DNA of 64,000 nt from positions 62,001 through 126,000 of the forward strand of contig NZ_MOBP01000006.1 of assembly GCF_003732665.1 (NCBI RefSeq), read 5' to 3'. The position numbers and the translations under genes are program-made. Shown piece by piece: positions 30,957 through 41,420 of the stretch. The DNA comes from Pseudomonas frederiksbergensis. GTDB taxonomy: Bacteria; Pseudomonadota; Gammaproteobacteria; Pseudomonadales; Pseudomonadaceae. The notes beneath the pieces are model-generated. The model saw only the letters and a program-made list of their open reading frames with translations, was not told the DNA's origin and searched no databases. Within the stretch, counting starts at the first letter, position 1, and each line of letters starts with the position of its first letter.

Positions 30957-31808
30957 ATGACTTCTGTTCAGTCCCTGACCCGGTTGCCTTGCGGCAACCG
31001 GGTTCTTGATTTGGCCCATACGCATGTCATGGGCATTCTCAATGTCACCCCTGACTCCTTTTCTGATGGCGGCCGATACAGCCAGCTTGATGCAGCATTG
31101 CGTCACGCCGAAGCGATGGTGTTGGCGGGGGCGACGCTGATTGATGTCGGTGGCGAGTCGACCCGGCCTGGTGCCAGGGCGGTTTCACCCCTTGAAGAGC
31201 TGGAGCGTGTTGCGCCGATTGTCGAGCGCATCAATCGCGAGCTGGATGTGATCATCTCGGTTGATACCTCCACGCCGTCAGTTATGCGTGAAACGGCGCG
31301 CCTCGGGGCTGGGTTGATCAACGATGTGCGCTCCTTGCGGCGTGATGGCGCCCTGGATGCGGCGGCAGCCACCGGTTTGCCCGTGTGCCTGATGCACATG
31401 CTCGGCGAGCCGGGTGACATGCAGGCCAATCCGCAGTATCAGGACGTAACGAAAGAGGTTGGCGAGTTTCTCGCCGAGCGCATGGCGCAATGTGCTGCCG
31501 TGGGTATTCCGGCTGAGCGGATAATTCTTGATCCAGGTTTCGGATTCGCGAAAACCCTGCAGCACAATCTAAGCTTATTCAAACATATGGAAGCCCTGCA
31601 TGCCTTGGGGCGGCCCCTGTTGGTTGGGGTTTCGCGAAAGAGCATGATAGGGCAGGCATTGAGTCGTCCGGTTGGAGAGCGCCTTTTTGGCGGTCTGGCG
31701 CTCGCAGCACTGGCGTCGGTCAAAGGGGCGCGTATATTGCGCGTCCACGATGTGGCCGAAACAGTTGATGTGGTGCGGATGATCGCCGCAGTGGAATCAG
31801 CCGAATAA
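30957..31808 (+). CDS. folP: Dihydropteroate synthase
   Basis: 283 residues. Joins p-aminobenzoate to the pterin pyrophosphate in folate synthesis; the sulfonamide target. TIM-barrel motifs [15 protein letters not shown] (pyrophosphate loop), [19 protein letters not shown], and the C-terminal [12 protein letters not shown]. Starts 8 bp after ftsH and is followed by glmM, the conserved ftsH-folP-glmM order. Confidence 0.97.
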   Translation: MTSVQSLTRLPCGNRVLDLAHTHVMGILNVTPDSFSDGGRYSQLDAALRHAEAMVLAGATLIDVGGESTRPGARAVSPLEELERVAPIVERINRELDVIISVDTSTPSVMRETARLGAGLINDVRSLRRDGALDAAAATGLPVCLMHMLGEPGDMQANPQYQDVTKEVGEFLAERMAQCAAVGIPAERIILDPGFGFAKTLQHNLSLFKHMEALHALGRPLLVGVSRKSMIGQALSRPVGERLFGGLALAALASVKGARILRVHDVAETVDVVRMIAAVESAE

Positions 31809-31824
31809 GAATGACGGAGCGCTT

Positions 31825-33162
31825 ATGACTAAGAAATATTTTGGGACCGACGGCATTCGTGGTCGGGTCGGCGAATATCCGATCACCCCGGACTTCATGC
31901 TCAAGCTCGGTTGGGCTGCGGGTATGGCGTTCCGCAAAATGGGTGCTTGTAAGGTGCTGGTGGGCAAAGATACGCGTATCTCCGGGTACATGTTCGAGTC
32001 GGCGCTGGAAGCCGGTCTCACGTCCGCGGGTGCTGACGTGATGCTGCTGGGGCCGATGCCGACTCCGGCCATTGCCTACCTGACGCGCACGTTCCATGCC
32101 GAAGCCGGTATCGTGATCAGTGCTTCGCACAATCCTCACGATGACAACGGCATCAAGTTTTTCTCCGGAAAGGGCACCAAGCTCCCGGATGAAGTCGAGC
32201 TGATGATCGAAGAGTTGCTCGATACCCCGATGACTGTGGTTGAGTCGAGCAAAATCGGCAAAGTGTCGCGCATCAACGACGCGTCTGGTCGTTATATTGA
32301 ATTCTGCAAAAGCAGCGTTCCGACGGGCACCAGCTTCTCCGGCCTGAAAATCGTGATCGACTGTGCCCATGGCGCGACCTACAAGGTGGCGCCTAGCGTG
32401 TTCCGAGAGTTGGGTGCCGAGGTGGTTGTGCTTTCTGCCCAGCCGAACGGCCTGAACATCAACGACAATTGCGGGTCGACCCATATGGGCCAGTTGCAGG
32501 CTGCCGTGCTGGCTGAGCATGCGGATCTGGGTATTGCCTTCGACGGTGATGGCGATCGGGTCCTGATGGTCGATCATACGGGCGCTATCGTCGATGGTGA
32601 CGAGCTGCTGTTCATCATTGCTCGCGATCTGCATGAGCGCGACAAGTTGCAGGGCGGCGTAGTCGGCACATTGATGAGCAACCTGGGGTTGGAGTTAGCC
32701 CTGGCTGACCTGGCGATTCCTTTTGTGCGCGCCAATGTCGGCGACCGTTATGTGATCGCTGACCTGCTGGAGCGCAACTGGCTGGTAGGTGGTGAGAACT
32801 CGGGGCATATTGTCTGCTTCAACCACACCACCACCGGTGATGCGATCATCGCCGCGTTGCAGGTGTTGATGGCGCTGAAGACTCGTTCCGAAGGGTTGGC
32901 TCAGGCCCGCCAGGCGCTGCGTAAGTGCCCGCAGGTGCTGATCAACGTCCGTTTCGGTGGCGGGGCGAGCCCTCTCGATCATCCGTCGGTCAAGGAAGCC
33001 AGCGAGCGCGTTACCCAGGCCATGGCCGGTCGCGGTCGTGTGCTGTTGCGCAAGTCGGGGACGGAGCCGCTGGTGCGGGTTATGGTCGAAGGCGAGGACG
33101 AAACACAGGTTCGGGGTTACGCCGAAGAGCTGGCAAAACTGGTTACTGAAGTTTCTGCCTGA
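31825..33162 (+). CDS. glmM: Phosphoglucosamine mutase
   Basis: 445 residues. Converts glucosamine-6-phosphate to glucosamine-1-phosphate for UDP-GlcNAc, hence for peptidoglycan and LPS. Phosphoserine Ser101 in [11 protein letters not shown], Mg-binding DGDGDR, sugar loop GGENSGH and phosphate-binding [12 protein letters not shown] are all present. ATG at 31825 with GGAGC upstream, 16 bp after folP. Confidence 0.98.
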   Translation: MTKKYFGTDGIRGRVGEYPITPDFMLKLGWAAGMAFRKMGACKVLVGKDTRISGYMFESALEAGLTSAGADVMLLGPMPTPAIAYLTRTFHAEAGIVISASHNPHDDNGIKFFSGKGTKLPDEVELMIEELLDTPMTVVESSKIGKVSRINDASGRYIEFCKSSVPTGTSFSGLKIVIDCAHGATYKVAPSVFRELGAEVVVLSAQPNGLNINDNCGSTHMGQLQAAVLAEHADLGIAFDGDGDRVLMVDHTGAIVDGDELLFIIARDLHERDKLQGGVVGTLMSNLGLELALADLAIPFVRANVGDRYVIADLLERNWLVGGENSGHIVCFNHTTTGDAIIAALQVLMALKTRSEGLAQARQALRKCPQVLINVRFGGGASPLDHPSVKEASERVTQAMAGRGRVLLRKSGTEPLVRVMVEGEDETQVRGYAEELAKLVTEVSA

Positions 33163-33228
33163 ATTCGGCTTGCCAGCCATGATTGTGTTGGGTAACATCT
33201 GCGCCCACTTTGATCGACGAGGTACAGC

Positions 33229-33984
33229 ATGCGTCGCCCTATGGTAGCTGGTAACTGGAAGATGCACGGTACCCGCGCCAGCGTCGCTGAGCTGATCAAG
33301 GGCCTGGGTAACCTGGCCTTGCCGAGCGGTGTTGATGTAGCGGTATTTCCGTCTTTCCTGCATATCAATCAAGTGATTGATGGTCTGGAAGGCAAGTCGA
33401 TCAAGGTCGGCGCGCAGAACGCTGCGGTGGAATCCAAGCAAGGTGCGTTGACCGGTGAAGTTGCGCCGAGTCAGCTGGCTGAAGAGGGTTGCTCACTGGT
33501 ACTCGTGGGTCACTCAGAACGTCGCCAGATCATCGGCGAGAATGACGAAACACTCATTCGCAAGTTCGCAGCAGCACAGGCAAGTGGCTTGATCCCGGTG
33601 TTGTGCATAGGGGAAACCCTTGAGCAGCGCGAAGCCGGTAAAACGCTTGAGGTTGTCGGGCATCAGCTGGGCAGCGTCATCGAGAAGCTGGGTGTCGGTG
33701 TTTTTGCAAACGCAGTAATCGCTTACGAGCCGGTCTGGGCCATTGGCACTGGACTGACTGCTTCGCCGCAACAGGCGCAGGATGTGCACGCAGCCATTCG
33801 CGCTCAGTTGGCGGCAGAGAATTCTGAGGTCGCACAAGGTGTGCGGCTTCTATACGGCGGCAGCGTGAAGGCGGCCAATGCGGTCGAACTGTTCGGCATG
33901 CCGGATATCGATGGGGGGCTCATTGGTGGGGCTTCCCTGAATGCAGATGAGTTCGGTGCGATTTGTCGCGCCGCGGGAAACTGA
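33229..33984 (+). CDS. tpiA: Triosephosphate isomerase
   Basis: 251 residues. Interconverts dihydroxyacetone phosphate and glyceraldehyde-3-phosphate. Catalytic Lys in GNWKMHG, His in [10 protein letters not shown], Glu in [10 protein letters not shown] with the flexible lid, and the phosphate-binding YGGSVK. Starts 66 bp after glmM; secG follows 4 bp after its stop. Confidence 0.98.
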   Translation: MRRPMVAGNWKMHGTRASVAELIKGLGNLALPSGVDVAVFPSFLHINQVIDGLEGKSIKVGAQNAAVESKQGALTGEVAPSQLAEEGCSLVLVGHSERRQIIGENDETLIRKFAAAQASGLIPVLCIGETLEQREAGKTLEVVGHQLGSVIEKLGVGVFANAVIAYEPVWAIGTGLTASPQQAQDVHAAIRAQLAAENSEVAQGVRLLYGGSVKAANAVELFGMPDIDGGLIGGASLNADEFGAICRAAGN

Positions 33985-33988
33985 AAAA

Positions 33989-34372
33989 ATGCTGGAAACA
34001 GTCGTAGTCGTTTTTCATCTGCTGGGCGCATTGGGCGTAGTTGCTCTGGTATTGCTGCAGCAGGGTAAAGGTGCGGATGCTGGCGCGTCTTTCGGAGCAG
34101 GTGCTTCAAATACTGTGTTCGGAAGCCAAGGTTCCTCTACCTTTCTTAGTAAGTTTACTGCTATACTTGCCGCAGGTTTCTTCATAACCAGCTTAGGGTT
34201 AGGTTACTTTGCTAAAGAGAAAGCTCACCAGCTGACTCAAGTAGGTTTGCCAAACCCAGCAGTGTTGGAAGTTCCAAAGCAACAACCGGCTTCTGATGAT
34301 GTACCGGTGCTTCAAGAGCAAAAGTCGGCTACTCCAGCGACTGACGTGCCTCCAGCTCAAGAGCAAAAGTAA
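33989..34372 (+). CDS. secG: Preprotein translocase subunit SecG
   Basis: 127 residues. Two membrane segments (about 3-22 and 50-70) with the conserved [19 protein letters not shown] loop, then a hydrophilic tail rich in Pro/Gln (KQQPASDD...PPAQEQK). Auxiliary subunit of SecYEG. The ATG at 33989 is chosen because [13 protein letters not shown] matches the family start. It is followed within 22 bp by tRNA-Leu, the usual secG-tRNA-Leu order. Confidence 0.95.
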   Translation: MLETVVVVFHLLGALGVVALVLLQQGKGADAGASFGAGASNTVFGSQGSSTFLSKFTAILAAGFFITSLGLGYFAKEKAHQLTQVGLPNPAVLEVPKQQPASDDVPVLQEQKSATPATDVPPAQEQK

Positions 34373-34394
34373 GAAGGGTTTCAAACGTAGTATT

Positions 34395-34480
34395 GCCGAG
34401 GTGGTGGAATTGGTAGACACGCAACCTTGAGGTGGTTGTGCCCATAGGGTGTAGGGGTTCGAGTCCCCTTCTCGGTACCA
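34395..34480 (+). tRNA. tRNA-Leu (anticodon GAG)
   Basis: 86-nt class II tRNA with a long variable arm. Acceptor GCCGAGG pairs with TCTCGGT, anticodon stem CAACC/GGTTG holds loop TTGAGGT (GAG), T-arm GGGGTTCGAGTCCCC, encoded CCA at 34478-34480. Confidence 0.97.
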
Positions 34481-34491
34481 ATTATCAGGAG

Positions 34492-34514
34492 AGCCCGCTG
34501 TTGCGGGCTTTCTT
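34492..34514 (+). terminator. Terminator after tRNA-Leu
   Basis: AGCCCGC-TGTT-GCGGGCT stem of 7 bp followed by TTCTT, 12 bases after the tRNA end. Confidence 0.75.
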
Positions 34515-34576
34515 GTAGGTGGAAGGTTACATTGACCCTGTCAGGGATCGGTCGTATACTTCCGCCCCAGCTTTGT

Positions 34577-34653
<77 letters not shown>

Positions 34654-34661
34654 GTTTAAGG

Positions 34662-34684
34662 AGCCCCTTTTAAGGGGCTTTTTG
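34662..34684 (+). terminator. Terminator after tRNA-fMet
   Basis: AGCCCCTT/AAGGGGCT stem followed by TTTTTG, 8 bases after the tRNA. Confidence 0.85.
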
Positions 34685-34700
34685 TTAGCTGGACACTTTC

Positions 34701-34722
34701 AACGCCGCTGTTCGACGGCGTT
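34701..34722 (+). repeat. Stem-loop in the rimP leader
   Basis: AACGCCG (34701-34707) pairs with CGGCGTT (34716-34722), 7-bp stem, between two terminators in the leader of rimP-nusA. Confidence 0.5.
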
Positions 34723-34728
34723 TCAAGG

Positions 34729-34755
34729 ATGGGCGTTTCGCCCATTTTTTTATTT
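34729..34755 (+). terminator. Terminator-like attenuator just upstream of rimP
   Basis: ATGGGCG-TTT-CGCCCAT stem followed by TTTTTTATTTT; it ends about 37 bp before the rimP GTG. In E. coli the matching metY-rimP leader carries terminators read through under NusA control; the same is inferred here. Confidence 0.8.
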
Positions 34756-34791
34756 TGCATAGCATGCACATACATGCACGAGGGGGTTCAG

Positions 34792-35250
34792 GTGTCGAGC
34801 AAGCTAGAAGAGTTGCAGGCCTTGCTGGCCCCGGTGGTCGTGGCCCTAGGCTATGAATGCTGGGGTATTGAGTTTTCGGCTCAAGGTCGCCACTCAATGT
34901 TGCGCGTTTATATCGATAAAGAAGGCGGCGTGCTGGTGGACGATTGTGCCATCGTCAGCCGCCAGATCAGCGGTGTCCTGGATGTTGAAGATCCGATCGC
35001 CGTTGAGTACACCCTTGAAGTTTCCTCGCCTGGCATGGAACGCCCACTGTTCACTCTTGAGCAGTTTGCAAAATTTGCCGGTGAACAAGTGAAGATCAAG
35101 CTGCGCTCGCCTTTTGAAGGCCGACGCAACTTTCAGGGCCTTCTGCGCGGTGTAGAAGAGCAGGACGTCGTGGTGCAGGTAGAAGACCATGAGTTCCTGT
35201 TGCCGATCGATATGGTCGACAAGGCCAACATTATTCCCAGTTTTGACTGA
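34792..35250 (+). CDS. rimP: Ribosome maturation factor RimP
   Basis: 152 residues. Needed for 30S subunit maturation. Conserved [22 protein letters not shown], the [10 protein letters not shown] box and the C-terminal [16 protein letters not shown] start at 34792, with GAGGGGG upstream at good spacing and the [12 protein letters not shown] family N-terminus; upstream ATGs lack similarity. First gene of rimP-nusA-infB, behind an attenuator-like terminator. Confidence 0.96.
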   Translation: MSSKLEELQALLAPVVVALGYECWGIEFSAQGRHSMLRVYIDKEGGVLVDDCAIVSRQISGVLDVEDPIAVEYTLEVSSPGMERPLFTLEQFAKFAGEQVKIKLRSPFEGRRNFQGLLRGVEEQDVVVQVEDHEFLLPIDMVDKANIIPSFD

Positions 35251-35297
35251 GACGCGGATCCCGCGGATCCAATGGCTTGCGAAAGGCGAGGCGTACG

Positions 35298-36779
35298 ATG
35301 AGCAAAGAAGTACTGCTGGTTGTTGAGTCGGTATCCAATGAAAAGGGCGTACCGGCAAACGTAATTTTTGAAGCGCTGGAGCTGGCTCTGGCCACTGCTA
35401 CCAAAAAACGTTTTGAGGACGAAGTCGATCTGCGTGTGGAAATCAATCGCCACACCGGTGCTTATGAGACATTCCGTCGCTGGACGGTCGTCGAAGAAGC
35501 AGATCTGGACGATCCGGCTATCGAAACCTGGCCGAGCAAGGTTGCAGAAACGCATCCTGGTGCTCAGGTCGGTGACGTAGTCGAAGAAAAGATCGAATCC
35601 ATCGAGTTCGGCCGTATTGCTGCACAGACTGCCAAGCAGGTCATCGTGCAGAAAGTTCGTGAAGCAGAGCGCGCGCAAGTCGTTGACGCCTACCGCGAAC
35701 GCCTGGGTGAAATCATCTCCGGCACCGTGAAGAAAGTAACCCGCGACAACGTGATCGTCGACCTGGGCAACAACGCTGAAGCGTTGCTGGCTCGTGAAGA
35801 CATCATCTCTCGCGAAACCTTCCGTGTCGGCGTGCGTCTGCGTGCGCTGCTTAAGGAAATCCGCACCGAGAACCGCGGCCCGCAGCTGATCCTGTCGCGT
35901 ACCGCGCCGGAAATGCTGATCGAGTTGTTCCGCATCGAAGTGCCGGAAATCGCTGAAGGCCTGATCGAAGTAATGGCTGCGTCCCGTGACCCGGGTTCGC
36001 GCGCCAAGATCGCGGTCCGCTCCAAGGACAAACGTATTGATCCGCAAGGCGCTTGCATCGGTATGCGCGGTTCGCGCGTCCAGGCAGTGTCGGGCGAGTT
36101 GGGCGGCGAGCGTGTGGACATCGTCCTGTGGGACGATAACCCGGCTCAGTTCGTGATCAATGCAATGTCGCCGGCTGAAGTGGCGGCAATTATCGTTGAC
36201 GAAGATGCCCATGCAATGGACATCGCCGTTGGCGCAGACAATCTGGCTCAGGCCATCGGTCGCGGTGGTCAGAACGTACGTCTGGCTAGCCAGTTGACTG
36301 GCTGGACCCTGAACGTGATGACCGAATCGGACATCCAGGCTAAGCAGCAAGCAGAAACCGGCGACATCCTGCGCAACTTCATCGACGAGCTGGAAGTCGA
36401 CGAAGACCTCGCACAGGTGCTGGTAGATGAAGGCTTCACCAGCCTGGAAGAGATTGCCTACGTACCGTTGGAAGAAATGCTCAACATCGACGGCTTTGAC
36501 GAAGAAACCGTCAACGAGCTTCGCGCTCGCGCCAAGGATCGTTTGTTGACCAAAGCCATCGCTACTGAGGAAAAGCTGGCAGACGCCCATCCGGCCGAAG
36601 ACCTGCTCTCGCTTGAGGGTATGGACAAGGATTTGGCGATGGAACTGGCGGTGCGCGGCGTAATTACCCGCGAAGACCTGGCCGAGCAGTCTATTGACGA
36701 CCTGCTCGACATCGACGGCATTGACGATGATCGTGCCGGCAAGTTGATCATGGCCGCCCGAGCCCACTGGTTCGAGTAA
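35298..36779 (+). CDS. nusA: Transcription termination/antitermination factor NusA
   Basis: 493 residues. N-terminal RNA polymerase-binding domain (about 1-125), S1 domain (about 135-200, [16 protein letters not shown]), two KH domains (about 200-345; [28 protein letters not shown]), and two C-terminal acidic repeats (about 365-493) as in E. coli. ATG at 35298 with GAGG upstream. Likely feeds back on its own operon through the leader terminators. Confidence 0.98.
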   Translation: MSKEVLLVVESVSNEKGVPANVIFEALELALATATKKRFEDEVDLRVEINRHTGAYETFRRWTVVEEADLDDPAIETWPSKVAETHPGAQVGDVVEEKIESIEFGRIAAQTAKQVIVQKVREAERAQVVDAYRERLGEIISGTVKKVTRDNVIVDLGNNAEALLAREDIISRETFRVGVRLRALLKEIRTENRGPQLILSRTAPEMLIELFRIEVPEIAEGLIEVMAASRDPGSRAKIAVRSKDKRIDPQGACIGMRGSRVQAVSGELGGERVDIVLWDDNPAQFVINAMSPAEVAAIIVDEDAHAMDIAVGADNLAQAIGRGGQNVRLASQLTGWTLNVMTESDIQAKQQAETGDILRNFIDELEVDEDLAQVLVDEGFTSLEEIAYVPLEEMLNIDGFDEETVNELRARAKDRLLTKAIATEEKLADAHPAEDLLSLEGMDKDLAMELAVRGVITREDLAEQSIDDLLDIDGIDDDRAGKLIMAARAHWFE

Positions 36780-36806
36780 TTAGGCGCGGCCTGAGGAGAG
36801 AAGTGC

Positions 36807-39332
36807 ATGACGCAAGTCACGGTGAAACAACTGGCCGATGAGGTCAAAACACCGGTAGAGCGCCTGTTGCAGCAGATGCGTGAGGCAGGTCTGCCGCACA
36901 CCGCCGCCGAAGAACATGTGACTGACAGTGAGAAGCAATCTTTGCTGACTCACTTGAAAAGCAGCCACAAGGCGAAAGTGGAAGAACCACGCAAGATTAC
37001 ACTGCAGCGTAAAACCACCAGCACCCTGCGTGTTGCTGGCAGCAAAAGCATCAGTGTTGAAGTCCGTAAAAAGAAAGTTTTCGTACAACGCAGCCCGGAA
37101 GAAATCGAAGCCGAGCGCAAACGCGAACTGGAAGAACGTCGTGCAGTAGAAAATGCTGCTCGTCAAAAGGCTGAAGAAGAAGCCAAGCGTCGCGCCGAAG
37201 AAGAAGCGCGTCGCCAGCCTGCTACTGCGCAAAACGCTACTAACGATGCTGTCGCAGCGCCTGCTGCGGTTGCCGAGCCAGTTCGCGAAAGCGCGCCGGT
37301 TGTGGCTGCTGCACCGGCTCCTTCTGCCGACCGTAAGCCGAACGACCAGCGTCGTCCGGACAAGCCACGTGCCGACGATAACAATCGTCGCAGCGGCGGT
37401 GGCGATGGCGAGCGCAAAAACGCTCCGCATCGTGCTTCGGTCAAAGAGAAAGCGCCTGCTCCACGTGTTGCGCCACGCACTACCGACGAAGAAAGCGATG
37501 GCTTCCGTCGTGGTGGTCGCGGCAAGGCCAAGCTGAAGAAACGCAACGCTCACGGTTTCCAGAGCCCAACCGGCCCTGTCGTGCGTGATGTGCAGATTGG
37601 CGAGACCATCACTGTTGGCGATCTCGCCAATCAGATGTCGGTCAAGGCTGCTGAAATCATCAAGTTCATGTTCAAACTGGGTACTCCAGCGACCATCAAC
37701 CAGGTGCTTGATCAGGAAACTGCTCAGCTGGTAGCCGAAGAACTGGGCCACAAAGTGACCCTGGTCAGCGACACCGCCCTGGAAGATTCCCTGGCCGAGT
37801 CCCTGAAGTTTGAAGGTGAGACGTTCTCCCGTGCACCGGTTGTGACCGTAATGGGCCACGTTGACCACGGTAAAACCTCGCTGCTCGACTACATCCGTCG
37901 TGCCAAGGTAGCTGCTGGCGAAGCCGGCGGTATCACCCAGCACATCGGTGCGTACCACGTTGAAACTGATCGCGGCATGGTCACGTTCCTCGATACCCCG
38001 GGTCACGCTGCGTTTACCGCAATGCGTGCTCGTGGTGCCAAGGCGACTGACATCGTGATCCTGGTCGTTGCAGCGGACGACGGCGTAATGCCGCAGACCA
38101 TTGAAGCGGTCCAGCATGCCAAGGCTGCCGGTGTTCCTCTGGTCGTTGCCGTGAACAAAATCGACAAGCCGGGCGCTGATCTCGATCGCATCCGTAGCGA
38201 ACTGTCGGTTCACGGCGTGACTTCGGAAGAGTGGGGCGGCGACACCCCGTTCGTATCGGTTTCGGCGAAAGTCGGTACTGGCGTGGACGAGTTGCTCGAA
38301 GCTGTTCTGCTGCAAGCCGAAGTTCTGGAACTGAAAGCGACTCCATCGGCCCCAGGTCGTGGTGTCGTGGTTGAATCGCGTCTCGACAAAGGTCGTGGCC
38401 CGGTTGCAACCGTTCTGGTTCAAGACGGTACTTTGCGCCAAGGCGACATGGTCCTGGTCGGTTCGAACTACGGCCGTGTACGTGCCATGCTCGACGAGAA
38501 CGGCAAGCCAATCAAAGAAGCCGGTCCTTCCATCCCTGTCGAGATCCTCGGCCTGGACGGTACTCCGGACGCTGGCGATGAGATGAGCGTGCTGTCGGAC
38601 GAGAAGAAAGCCCGTGAAGTGGCTCTGTTCCGTCAAGGCAAGTTCCGCGAAGTCAAGCTGGCCCGTGCTCACGCCGGCAAGCTGGAAAACATCTTCGAAA
38701 ACATGGGCCAGGCAGAGAAGAAGACGCTTAACATCGTCCTCAAATCCGACGTCCGTGGTTCGCTGGAAGCGTTGAACGGTGCCTTGAACGGCCTGGGTAA
38801 CGACGAAGTGCAAGTGCGTGTTGTGGGTGGCGGCGTCGGTGGTATCACCGAGTCCGACGCTAACCTGGCACTGGCCTCCAACGCTGTACTGTTTGGCTTC
38901 AACGTGCGTGCCGATGCTGGCGCTCGCAAGATCGTCGAGCAGGAAGGCCTGGATATGCGTTACTACAACGTGATCTACGACATCATCGAAGACGTCAAGA
39001 AAGCCCTGACCGGTATGCTGGGCAGCGATGTTCGCGAGAACATCCTGGGTATCGCTGAAGTGCGTGACGTGTTCCGTTCGCCGAAGTTTGGCGCGATCGC
39101 CGGTTGCATGGTTATCGAAGGTGTTGTTCACCGTAACCGTCCAATCCGTGTACTGCGTGAAGACATCGTTATCTTCGAAGGCGAGCTGGAATCCCTGCGC
39201 CGCTTCAAGGATGACGCTTCCGAAGTACGTGCCGGCATGGAATGCGGTATCGGCGTCAAGAGCTACAACGACGTCAAGCCTGGCGACAAGATCGAAGTTT
39301 ACGAGAAGGTTCAGGTTGCTCGCAGCCTCTAA
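36807..39332 (+). CDS. infB: Translation initiation factor IF-2
   Basis: 841 residues. N-terminal IF2_N domain ([27 protein letters not shown]), a long charged Ala/Arg/Glu-rich linker (about 85-250), then the GTPase domain with G1 GHVDHGKT at 350, DTPGHAAF and NKID, followed by domains C1 and C2. Brings fMet-tRNA to the 30S subunit. 27 bp after nusA. Internal in-frame starts, used in E. coli for shorter IF-2 forms, were not assessed. Confidence 0.98.
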   Translation: MTQVTVKQLADEVKTPVERLLQQMREAGLPHTAAEEHVTDSEKQSLLTHLKSSHKAKVEEPRKITLQRKTTSTLRVAGSKSISVEVRKKKVFVQRSPEEIEAERKRELEERRAVENAARQKAEEEAKRRAEEEARRQPATAQNATNDAVAAPAAVAEPVRESAPVVAAAPAPSADRKPNDQRRPDKPRADDNNRRSGGGDGERKNAPHRASVKEKAPAPRVAPRTTDEESDGFRRGGRGKAKLKKRNAHGFQSPTGPVVRDVQIGETITVGDLANQMSVKAAEIIKFMFKLGTPATINQVLDQETAQLVAEELGHKVTLVSDTALEDSLAESLKFEGETFSRAPVVTVMGHVDHGKTSLLDYIRRAKVAAGEAGGITQHIGAYHVETDRGMVTFLDTPGHAAFTAMRARGAKATDIVILVVAADDGVMPQTIEAVQHAKAAGVPLVVAVNKIDKPGADLDRIRSELSVHGVTSEEWGGDTPFVSVSAKVGTGVDELLEAVLLQAEVLELKATPSAPGRGVVVESRLDKGRGPVATVLVQDGTLRQGDMVLVGSNYGRVRAMLDENGKPIKEAGPSIPVEILGLDGTPDAGDEMSVLSDEKKAREVALFRQGKFREVKLARAHAGKLENIFENMGQAEKKTLNIVLKSDVRGSLEALNGALNGLGNDEVQVRVVGGGVGGITESDANLALASNAVLFGFNVRADAGARKIVEQEGLDMRYYNVIYDIIEDVKKALTGMLGSDVRENILGIAEVRDVFRSPKFGAIAGCMVIEGVVHRNRPIRVLREDIVIFEGELESLRRFKDDASEVRAGMECGIGVKSYNDVKPGDKIEVYEKVQVARSL

Positions 39333-39403
39333 CTCGCGCACTTCAAGGGCCACGGCGAGCCGCCGCATGCAAATGCGCGGCACGGCGTCAGGACTCTAAA
39401 CGC

Positions 39404-39437
39404 AACGCCCGGTCTGGCTTTTGTCAGGCCGGGCGTT
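39404..39437 (+). terminator. Terminator-like hairpin between infB and rbfA
   Basis: AACGCCCGGTCTG pairs with CAGGCCGGGCGTT (39404-39416 with 39425-39437), 13 bp with one G-T pair. Weak T content after it, so partial termination or mRNA end protection within the operon is likely. Confidence 0.6.
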
Positions 39438-39491
39438 TGCCGCTTTCAGACCCCACGGGTTTCACCGTGAGGCAGTAACAGGTAACAAGAC

Positions 39492-39893
39492 ATGGCAAAA
39501 GAATACAGCCGTACCCAACGTATCGGCGATCAGATGCAGCGTGAGCTGGCACAGCTGATCCGTCGTGAAGTCAAAGATCCGCGCGTCGGCCTGGTCACCA
39601 TTACCGCTGTTGAAGTCAGCCGTGACGTTGGTCACGCCAAGATCTTCATCACCGTGATGGGCCAGGACAACGCTGAAGACATCGCGCAAAGCATCAAGGT
39701 GCTCAACTCCGCCGCCGGTTTCCTGCGCATGCAGTTGGCGCGTGAAATGAAGTTGCGCAGCGTTCCGCAGTTGCACTTCCACTACGACGAAAGCGTCGTG
39801 CGTGGCGCGCACCTGTCGGCCCTGATCGAGCGTGCGGTGGCTGAAGACAATCAGCACCCGGTCGCGGCTGAACCCGAAGACGCCAAGGAGTAA
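39492..39893 (+). CDS. rbfA: 30S ribosome-binding factor RbfA
   Basis: 133 residues. KH-fold protein that binds immature 30S particles. Conserved [27 protein letters not shown], the [18 protein letters not shown] strand and the LHFHYDES motif. ATG at 39492 with AACAGGTAAC upstream. The truB GTG lies 4 bp beyond its stop. Confidence 0.97.
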   Translation: MAKEYSRTQRIGDQMQRELAQLIRREVKDPRVGLVTITAVEVSRDVGHAKIFITVMGQDNAEDIAQSIKVLNSAAGFLRMQLAREMKLRSVPQLHFHYDESVVRGAHLSALIERAVAEDNQHPVAAEPEDAKE

Positions 39894-39896
39894 TCG

Positions 39897-40814
39897 GTGG
39901 CTCAGGTCAAACGTATCCGTCGTAACGTCAGCGGCATCATCCTGCTCGACAAGCCGCTGGGGTTCACCTCCAACGCGGCGTTGCAGAAGGTCCGCTGGTT
40001 GCTGAACGCCGAGAAGGCCGGGCACACCGGCAGTCTCGATCCGCTGGCCACCGGCGTATTGCCGTTGTGCTTCGGTGAAGCCACCAAGTTCTCGCAGTAC
40101 CTGCTCGATTCCGACAAGGCCTATGAAACTCTGGCGCAACTGGGCAAGACCACTACCACGGCGGATGCCGAGGGTGAGGTTTTGCAGGAGCGCCCGGTGA
40201 CCGTTGGTCGCGCCGATGTCGAAGCTGTTTTACCCGGTTTTCGCGGGCAAATCAGTCAGATACCGCCGATGTACTCGGCGCTCAAGCGTGATGGCCAGCC
40301 GCTGTACAAGTTGGCCCGTGCGGGCGAAGTAGTGGAGCGCGAACCGCGTTCTGTTACTATTGCGCGCTTGGAATTGCTGGCCTTTGAGGGTGATACTGCG
40401 CGGCTTGCGGTGGATTGCAGCAAAGGCACCTATATCCGCACTCTGGTGGAGGATATCGGTGAGCAACTCGGTTGTGGCGCTTACGTTGCAGAACTGCGAC
40501 GTACCCAGGCCGGGCCTTTCACGCTGGCACAGACGGTCACGCTTGAAGAGTTGGAAGCGGTACATGCCGAAGGCGGCAACGAAGCGGTCGATCGCTTCCT
40601 GATGCCATCGGACAGCGGCTTGCTGGATTGGCCGCTGTTGCAGTTCTCGGAGCACAGCTCGTTCTACTGGCTCAACGGCCAACCGGTACGAGCCCCGGAT
40701 GCACCGAAGTTCGGCATGGTACGGGTACAGGATCACAACGGTCGCTTCATCGGTATCGGTGAAGTGAGCGAAGACGGGCGCATCGCGCCCCGTCGATTGA
40801 TTCGGTCGGAATGA
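39897..40814 (+). CDS. truB: tRNA pseudouridine(55) synthase TruB
   Basis: 305 residues. Makes pseudouridine 55 in the tRNA T-arm. Catalytic Asp48 in [20 protein letters not shown], the substrate-binding [16 protein letters not shown] and [14 protein letters not shown]-terminal PUA-like region. GTG start at 39897, 4 bp after rbfA, giving the usual [15 protein letters not shown]-terminus. Confidence 0.97.
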   Translation: MAQVKRIRRNVSGIILLDKPLGFTSNAALQKVRWLLNAEKAGHTGSLDPLATGVLPLCFGEATKFSQYLLDSDKAYETLAQLGKTTTTADAEGEVLQERPVTVGRADVEAVLPGFRGQISQIPPMYSALKRDGQPLYKLARAGEVVEREPRSVTIARLELLAFEGDTARLAVDCSKGTYIRTLVEDIGEQLGCGAYVAELRRTQAGPFTLAQTVTLEELEAVHAEGGNEAVDRFLMPSDSGLLDWPLLQFSEHSSFYWLNGQPVRAPDAPKFGMVRVQDHNGRFIGIGEVSEDGRIAPRRLIRSE

Positions 40815-40956
40815 CCGAAACCAGCCTGTGTAACAGCAGGTTGGCGAGGGTGGCTGTTAGCAGGCATGGTCACTACTCATTTTTAGATACAGGGATTTGT
40901 CCCTGGCCTGTTGAAGCTGTTTCTCTGAAACAGTTTCCTGATAAAAGGATTGCCTC

Positions 40957-41226
40957 ATGGCTCTCGACGTTCAAGAAAAAGCTCAAATCGTAGCTGACTA
41001 CCAGCAAGCTGTTGGTGACACTGGTTCGCCAGAAGTGCAAGTTGCACTGCTGACCCACAACATCAACAAGCTGCAAGGTCACTTCAAGGCCAACGGTAAA
41101 GATCACCACTCCCGTCGTGGTCTGATCCGCATGGTAAACCAGCGTCGTAAGCTGCTGGACTACCTGAAAGGCAAGGATCTGGGCCGTTACCAGGCTCTGA
41201 TCGGTCGCCTGGGTCTGCGTCGCTAA
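40957..41226 (+). CDS. rpsO: 30S ribosomal protein S15
   Basis: 89 residues, full length. Binds 16S rRNA early in 30S assembly; E. coli S15 also represses its own translation. Conserved [42 protein letters not shown] and the ending [12 protein letters not shown]. 142 bp after truB, a gap that probably holds its own promoter. Confidence 0.98.
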   Translation: MALDVQEKAQIVADYQQAVGDTGSPEVQVALLTHNINKLQGHFKANGKDHHSRRGLIRMVNQRRKLLDYLKGKDLGRYQALIGRLGLRR

Positions 41227-41420
41227 TAAGCGATTGCGCTAGAGGTTGGTTGTTTGCTGTGTGCCAGCGGGTTTCCCGCCGGTACATGGCAGGCTCCCAG
41301 CCTCAAGTTTTATCTGGATACACGTTTTACCCTGGACAGGCGTTGGGCCGATTCCCGACATTGCCCAAGAATTTCGCAAGAAGACAAGTTCCCCAAGAGC
41401 CACAAAGAAGGTAGGACACC

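Noticed and set aside
36780..39383. 867-aa minus-strand frame opposite infB
   Set aside because: Codon-bias shadow; infB domains are complete on the plus strand.
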